Below are positions 61,801 to 64,000 of a stretch of DNA of 64,000 bases, piece by piece. The stretch spans positions 37,606,401-37,670,400 of the forward strand of contig JASFXZ010000004.1 of NCBI GenBank assembly GCA_032209605.1, read 5' to 3'. Position numbers and translations under genes: made by a program. Under the pieces are notes generated by a model that saw nothing but the letters and a program-made list of their open reading frames with translations, was not told the origin of the DNA and ran no database searches. This stretch comes from Mactromeris polynyma. Lineage: Eukaryota > Mollusca > Bivalvia > Venerida > Mactridae. Numbering within the stretch: position 1 is the stretch's first letter; each line of letters opens with the position of its first letter.

Positions 61801-64000
61801 TGGAAACAAATGTCCTAACCCAACTAAACCATGATATATGAATAAAGTAAAACCCCAATAATAAGACCACCCTTGGGACCATTGAAAACTGGTCTTCTTA
61901 TCGATGTGGTCTTATTATTGAGGTTAATTGAAGAGCAATGCATTGAAAATGGACTTGAAAATGGTGGTCCTACTTTTGAGGTGGTCTTATTGAGTTGATC
62001 TTTAGGTGAGGTTTTTCTGTATAAATCTATTCTTTAAATTCTAGTCTACGTTACTGATGACAAACGCACGTGTACAGTGACATGTGGCAGCATAACATAG
62101 TTAACCAGTCTATGTTACCGATGACAAAGCACTACTAGTATTAGTGTATTTACATTATAAACAGAAATTAATCTTATACAGAATGATGAAAACATTGGGT
62201 TATGTTTTATTTGGGTACATTATTTAATACGAAAATGGTCGGTATGAATTTCGATAACCGTAATGATAAAATCGAATTTGATCATGGACCGTTCTTTTTA
62301 TCTGACCAGTCACCAGCTCAAGTAAAAATCATAACTTGAGTAAAGAAAGCACTATAGCACTACAAAATGACAACAACCATAAAAAGAAATATTTAAAAAA
62401 AAGATGATTGGCGCAATTTGAAGGTTAATATTTGTTGTGCAAAATGCCGAGATGTTACGATTCCTGGTCACTGAAAAAGATCCAAAATGGATATCGGTAA
62501 ATTCACTGAAATTCAGTGGATTTCGGTAAGGTAACGTACCCTTTATTGAAACGTTAACCAATCAGCATCAAGGGCCCGTATTCACAAACATTTTAAGACT
62601 GAATCTCAGACTTTAAAATGGTAAATTTTCATTTTGTTCCTACGTTATTATTACACAATATATTTTGATAAAACATGGCAAACGTGTAGAGTGAATAACA
62701 AGAAATATTTAGGCAAAAAAGTATCCATTTAAATATAATGAAAACGAAATGCTTGTAAATTTAATTTTTGTAATTTTAAAGTCTAAGTCTGAGATTCTGT
62801 CTTAAAACGTTTGTGAATACGGGTCCATGTTACAAACGTTATTCTACTGAAGAGAAATTGCCTGGGTGGTTAACGTAAGATTTGATTGGTTTACACAACA
62901 CTGATATGCAAATAGCAAAACCATGTTAGTATGGCTGTACCGAAAAAAATATCAAACAAATCCACATTCTTCCAGACTTTACAAGATATACTCAGTACAT
63001 TTAAAAAAGCACAATTGTTAACCAACCATACTTTATTCATTTTTTTACTTCTAAAACTAATTTTTTATGAAAATACTTTTCGATTGTCATGAAATGTAGC
63101 ATTATATGTTGCATAAACGTGCAATACTGTCATGTATAGTTCTTTTCTTGTATTCTAAAAGTCGGTCAATGAAAATTTAGTATACATGTATTAATAATTT
63201 ATCATGTCTTACTGTGTGCTAATAAATTGGTCTGTCGTGTTCTAAACATAAACGTTACTCGCTGATCGAAGCTAATAGCTAATAAATGTCTTTTTGCTCA
63301 TGCCATTTTCAACCGCACGTATGTACCACACACAAAGAAAAGTGTATAACTTCTGACTAACTACTAATTTACACCAGGGCTTACTGAACACATCAAACAC
63401 AGCAAGATGTCACGTATTCAATATTAGCCCATTTAGAAGACATGTGACACATAAGACGACCTGTGACAAGAGCGACATGTCCGTTATCTTAAAAAGCCCA
63501 TTCAGTCTAAAATACACGGAGTTGTTGCTTATGTTAAATGTATAGGTTATTGGTAATATTTAAACATGATTATTAGAAATATTTTAGATATAATTTGCAC
63601 GACACGTTTTGGTTTCGACAAAAGATACAACTCATGAAACATCAACGGTCACTTAAAACCCTATATACCATTTGTTTAGTTGTGTATAAAGAGTAGTCCT
63701 ACTGTAAATGCGCTTTTTGTATTCATGCCTCTGGCATTTATTAAGGTATTGTATTTTTAAGGTAAGCTCTATTTGTCTCAACAGATGGACGTGACACAAT
63801 GCTGGCAGCGGGTACAGCCTTTACTTTGTTAGGAAAGATGGCGATCACATGTGCCTTAAGTCTCATGTACGTGGTTACCCCAGAACTATACCCCACCAAT
63901 ATGAGGTAATGTTTCACTGTATATTGTTTTGATATAAAAACTGAACAAAAAACTTGTTCTAATTAAACAAATGTAGTACATAATAGATATACTTTGTGCT
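46834..64000 (+). CDS. SLC22-type organic ion transporter (MFS), 3' end beyond window
   Basis: Exons: 46834-46981, 48746-48942, 50296-50395, 52989-53131, 54031-54230, 55303-55653, 58648-58782, 61690-61775, 63785-63905. All are GT-AG with closing phases, giving 493 codons so far; the family is usually about 550. TM1 lies in exon 1. Exon 2 is the large extracellular loop, with C57, C79 and N-glycosylation sequons at N62, N68 and N86. EWDFVCD spans exons 2 and 3. DKFGRKP (residues 153-159) is the MFS loop motif. SVETFPTEIRH follows TM4. Exon 7 has SLVYFGLYM and YINFFLSAVVEYP. RIGRKW is the second-half loop motif. TPELYPTNMR is close to the C-terminal signature. The usual PESPRW motif reads LDESLRW (residues 265-271), so a proline is missing. 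The role would be uptake or exchange of organic cations, anions or carnitine-like solutes at the plasma membrane. The substrate cannot be told. Confidence 0.95.
47565..48612. repeat. Nested tandem repeat, about 157-168 bp units with inner AACGAATAGGT expansions
   Basis: Six units start near 47570, 47727, 47884, 48052, 48209 and 48368 with TCTACAAACCT. Each unit ends in GGGTATCAGCCGAGCGCAGA and carries a variable run of the 10-11 bp motif AACGAATAGGT, which is greatly expanded in the last unit (48455-48610). It lies in SLC22 intron 1. The minus-strand frame reading YSLFPIRYLF is the repeat. Confidence 0.93.
49456..49556. mobile_element. CCTCAATA-type MITE, partial inverted copy
   Basis: GGTGGTCTTATTATTGAGGT and a terminal GAGTTTTACTG. 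Same family as 46494-46675. Intron 2 of the SLC22 gene. Confidence 0.75.
49574..50125. repeat. (GTCC)n-type repeat with about 172-bp tandem units
   Basis: It starts ATGCCCTCGCTCTGAAAGG and runs into CAGTCCGTCAGTCCGTCAC. It then has three units marked by CAGCCTGTGTAGTTGTGCAC (or CAGCATG...) about 172 bp apart. Organised like 14418-15530 but of a different family. It ends about 170 bp before SLC22 exon 3. Confidence 0.8.
50681..51082. mobile_element. Palindromic element, about 400 bp (ATGGTAGCATATTTCTG arms)
   Basis: The left arm ATGGTAGCATATTTCTGTCA continues CCAGTTAACTACTTAATTAAC. It is mirrored by the right arm ending GGTGGCATAAATATGCCACC. The centre is near CCCACAATTGCAACC. It has the look of a fold-back MITE and lies in SLC22 intron 3. 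Confidence 0.85.
51308..51720. mobile_element. MITE with TACTGTAAATC termini
   Basis: TACTGTAAATCACTTCATCC at the left and AAAAGATTTACAGTA at the right, with CGCGAA/TTCGCG inverted blocks inside. Related in design to 16253-16460. SLC22 intron 3. Confidence 0.75.
52323..52975. repeat. Expanded relative of the palindromic element: eight 53-bp tandem units, one arm only
   Basis: It begins ATGGTAGCATATTTCTGCCA like 50681-51082. It then repeats a 53-bp unit (TTAACTAGATAATTATGTGG followed by TTATCACGTTAATGAAACTAG) about eight times from 52368 to 52800. It ends in a hairpin GTGCCCACAACTG / CGGTTGTGGGCAC. The element stops about 14 bp before SLC22 exon 4. Confidence 0.9.
54690..55011. mobile_element. 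GGGCCC MITE, copy B (left end degraded)
   Basis: It matches 45817-46078 through ACTTTAAAATTGCAAAA, ATTTCTTGTAACTCACTCTA and the right end GAGAATACGGGCCC. The left terminal repeat is missing. It contains a small extra insert near 54750-54795. SLC22 intron 5. Confidence 0.8.
55654..56779. other. SLC22 intron 6, first part
   Basis: AT-rich intron. A short direct duplication, TTTGCGGTTACGCGACCCGG and its neighbour (about 56698-56790), precedes the dispersed repeat at 56780. No exon seen. Confidence 0.5.
56780..57105 (+). repeat. Dispersed repeat with CCGTACTAACATGG, copy 2
   Basis: Same ordered blocks as 36216-36545 and in the same orientation, including CATGGTTTTGCTATTTGCAT and CCGAAATCCATTTTGGATCT. 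This copy is uninterrupted and so serves as the reference for the nested insertion at 62572. Confidence 0.85.
57106..57980. other. SLC22 intron 6, second part
   Basis: AT-rich, with a more GC-rich patch at 57710-57930 containing CCCGTGGG/CCCGTGCCC blocks. No gene recognised. Confidence 0.4.
57985..58610. repeat. Degenerate (ATTATC/CATTTCC)n tract
   Basis: Low-complexity sequence made of CATTATCATCATTTCCATCA-like units of about 30 bp, most regular at 58340-58490. The His/Tyr-rich and Met/Ile-rich frames across it are artefacts. It ends 40 bp before SLC22 exon 7. Confidence 0.9.
58826..60235. repeat. 26-bp minisatellite, about 54 units
   Basis: Unit TCATCATACTTATTCTATGATAGTTA. Common variants change TTATTC to TTGTTC or ATATTC, and TATGATAG to TATAATAG. 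It fills the start of SLC22 intron 7 and begins about 45 bp after the exon 7 donor. Confidence 0.96.
60236..60799. other. SLC22 intron 7, unique part
   Basis: AT-rich sequence with no recognisable exon or repeat. Confidence 0.5.
60800..61685. repeat. (ATT/ATC)n low-complexity tract with TATTTATTTATTAATTATT units
   Basis: About 0.9 kb of ATTATTATTATC and TTATTTATTTATT, with a loose about 60-70 bp higher periodicity (ATCATTACTATTATTATTTA). It runs up to 5-10 bp before SLC22 exon 8. Confidence 0.9.
61846..62021. mobile_element. CAGTAAAACC-type MITE
   Basis: AGTAAAACCCCAATAATAAG at the left and GGTGAGGTTTTTCTGTA at the right, with internal GGTCTTATTATTGAGG. Same family as 46494-46675. SLC22 intron 8. 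Confidence 0.8.
62395..62965 (-). repeat. Dispersed repeat with CCGTACTAACATGG, copy 3, interrupted
   Basis: Inverted relative to 36216-36545 and 56780-57105. The homology breaks at about 62571 and resumes at about 62827. The gap is exactly the GGGCCC MITE at 62572-62826. Confidence 0.88.
62572..62826. mobile_element. GGGCCC MITE, copy C, nested in another repeat
   Basis: GGGCCCGTATTCACAAACAT at the left and GTTTGTGAATACGGGTCC at the right. Both terminal repeats are intact. Family members at 45817 and 54690. Confidence 0.9.
62966..63784. other. SLC22 intron 8, remainder
   Basis: AT-rich intron with no recognised element. A polypyrimidine stretch near 63765-63784 leads to the exon 9 acceptor CAACAG. 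Confidence 0.5.

Overview
This is AT-rich, intron-rich animal DNA, most likely from a bivalve mollusc. That placement is an inference. It rests on eukaryotic multi-exon genes with GT-AG introns, and on a dense load of tRNA-headed SINEs, MITEs and '(GTCC)n plus tandem unit' repeats of a style I associate with bivalves. I see no bacterial operons, rRNA or CRISPR. Four spliced genes could be rebuilt by hand. All of their exon phases close.

(1) 5178-9798, minus strand, 4 exons, about 1055 aa: a Mutator-like DDE transposase domain, then a YqaJ-type PD-(D/E)XK exonuclease domain, then a short CKK-repeat linker and a Tudor/chromo-like C-terminus. (2) 10591-22436, plus strand, 11 firm exons plus one doubtful, about 632 aa: a MULE transposase with a FLYWCH/FAR1-like zinc-finger region and a visible D-D-E triad. 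(3) 32195-41610, plus strand, 9 exons, 274 aa: HAUS1, an augmin subunit, apparently complete. (4) 46834 to beyond the window edge, plus strand, 9 exons seen: an SLC22-type organic ion transporter of the major facilitator superfamily, cut off by the window end.

The most unusual structure is at about 10457-32113. The MULE transposase gene lies inside a roughly 21.7 kb stretch. Both edges carry the motif TTATTGGCAGGA in inverted orientation. Inside there are two arrays of one 61-bp satellite, about 13 units at 11876-12665 and about 65 units at 27840-31820. The arrays are inverted relative to each other, and each unit contains the same TTATTGGCAGGAC motif. The large array has a 1159-bp higher-order repeat (488 + 671 bp, or 8 + 11 units). 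I read this as a very large Mutator-superfamily element whose terminal motif has been amplified into internal satellites. It ends about 80 bp upstream of the HAUS1 start codon.

The rest of the window is repeats. These include TIR-bounded non-autonomous elements (1153-2822, 32236-32908 and several MITE families), a SINE with a perfect 15-bp target-site duplication (43581-43845), a long hairpin inside HAUS1, minisatellites filling SLC22 introns, and one clear nested insertion (62572-62826 inside 62395-62965). The first 5 kb and 41.8-46.8 kb have no recognisable gene. Repeat names are structural descriptions made by eye. No database search was run.
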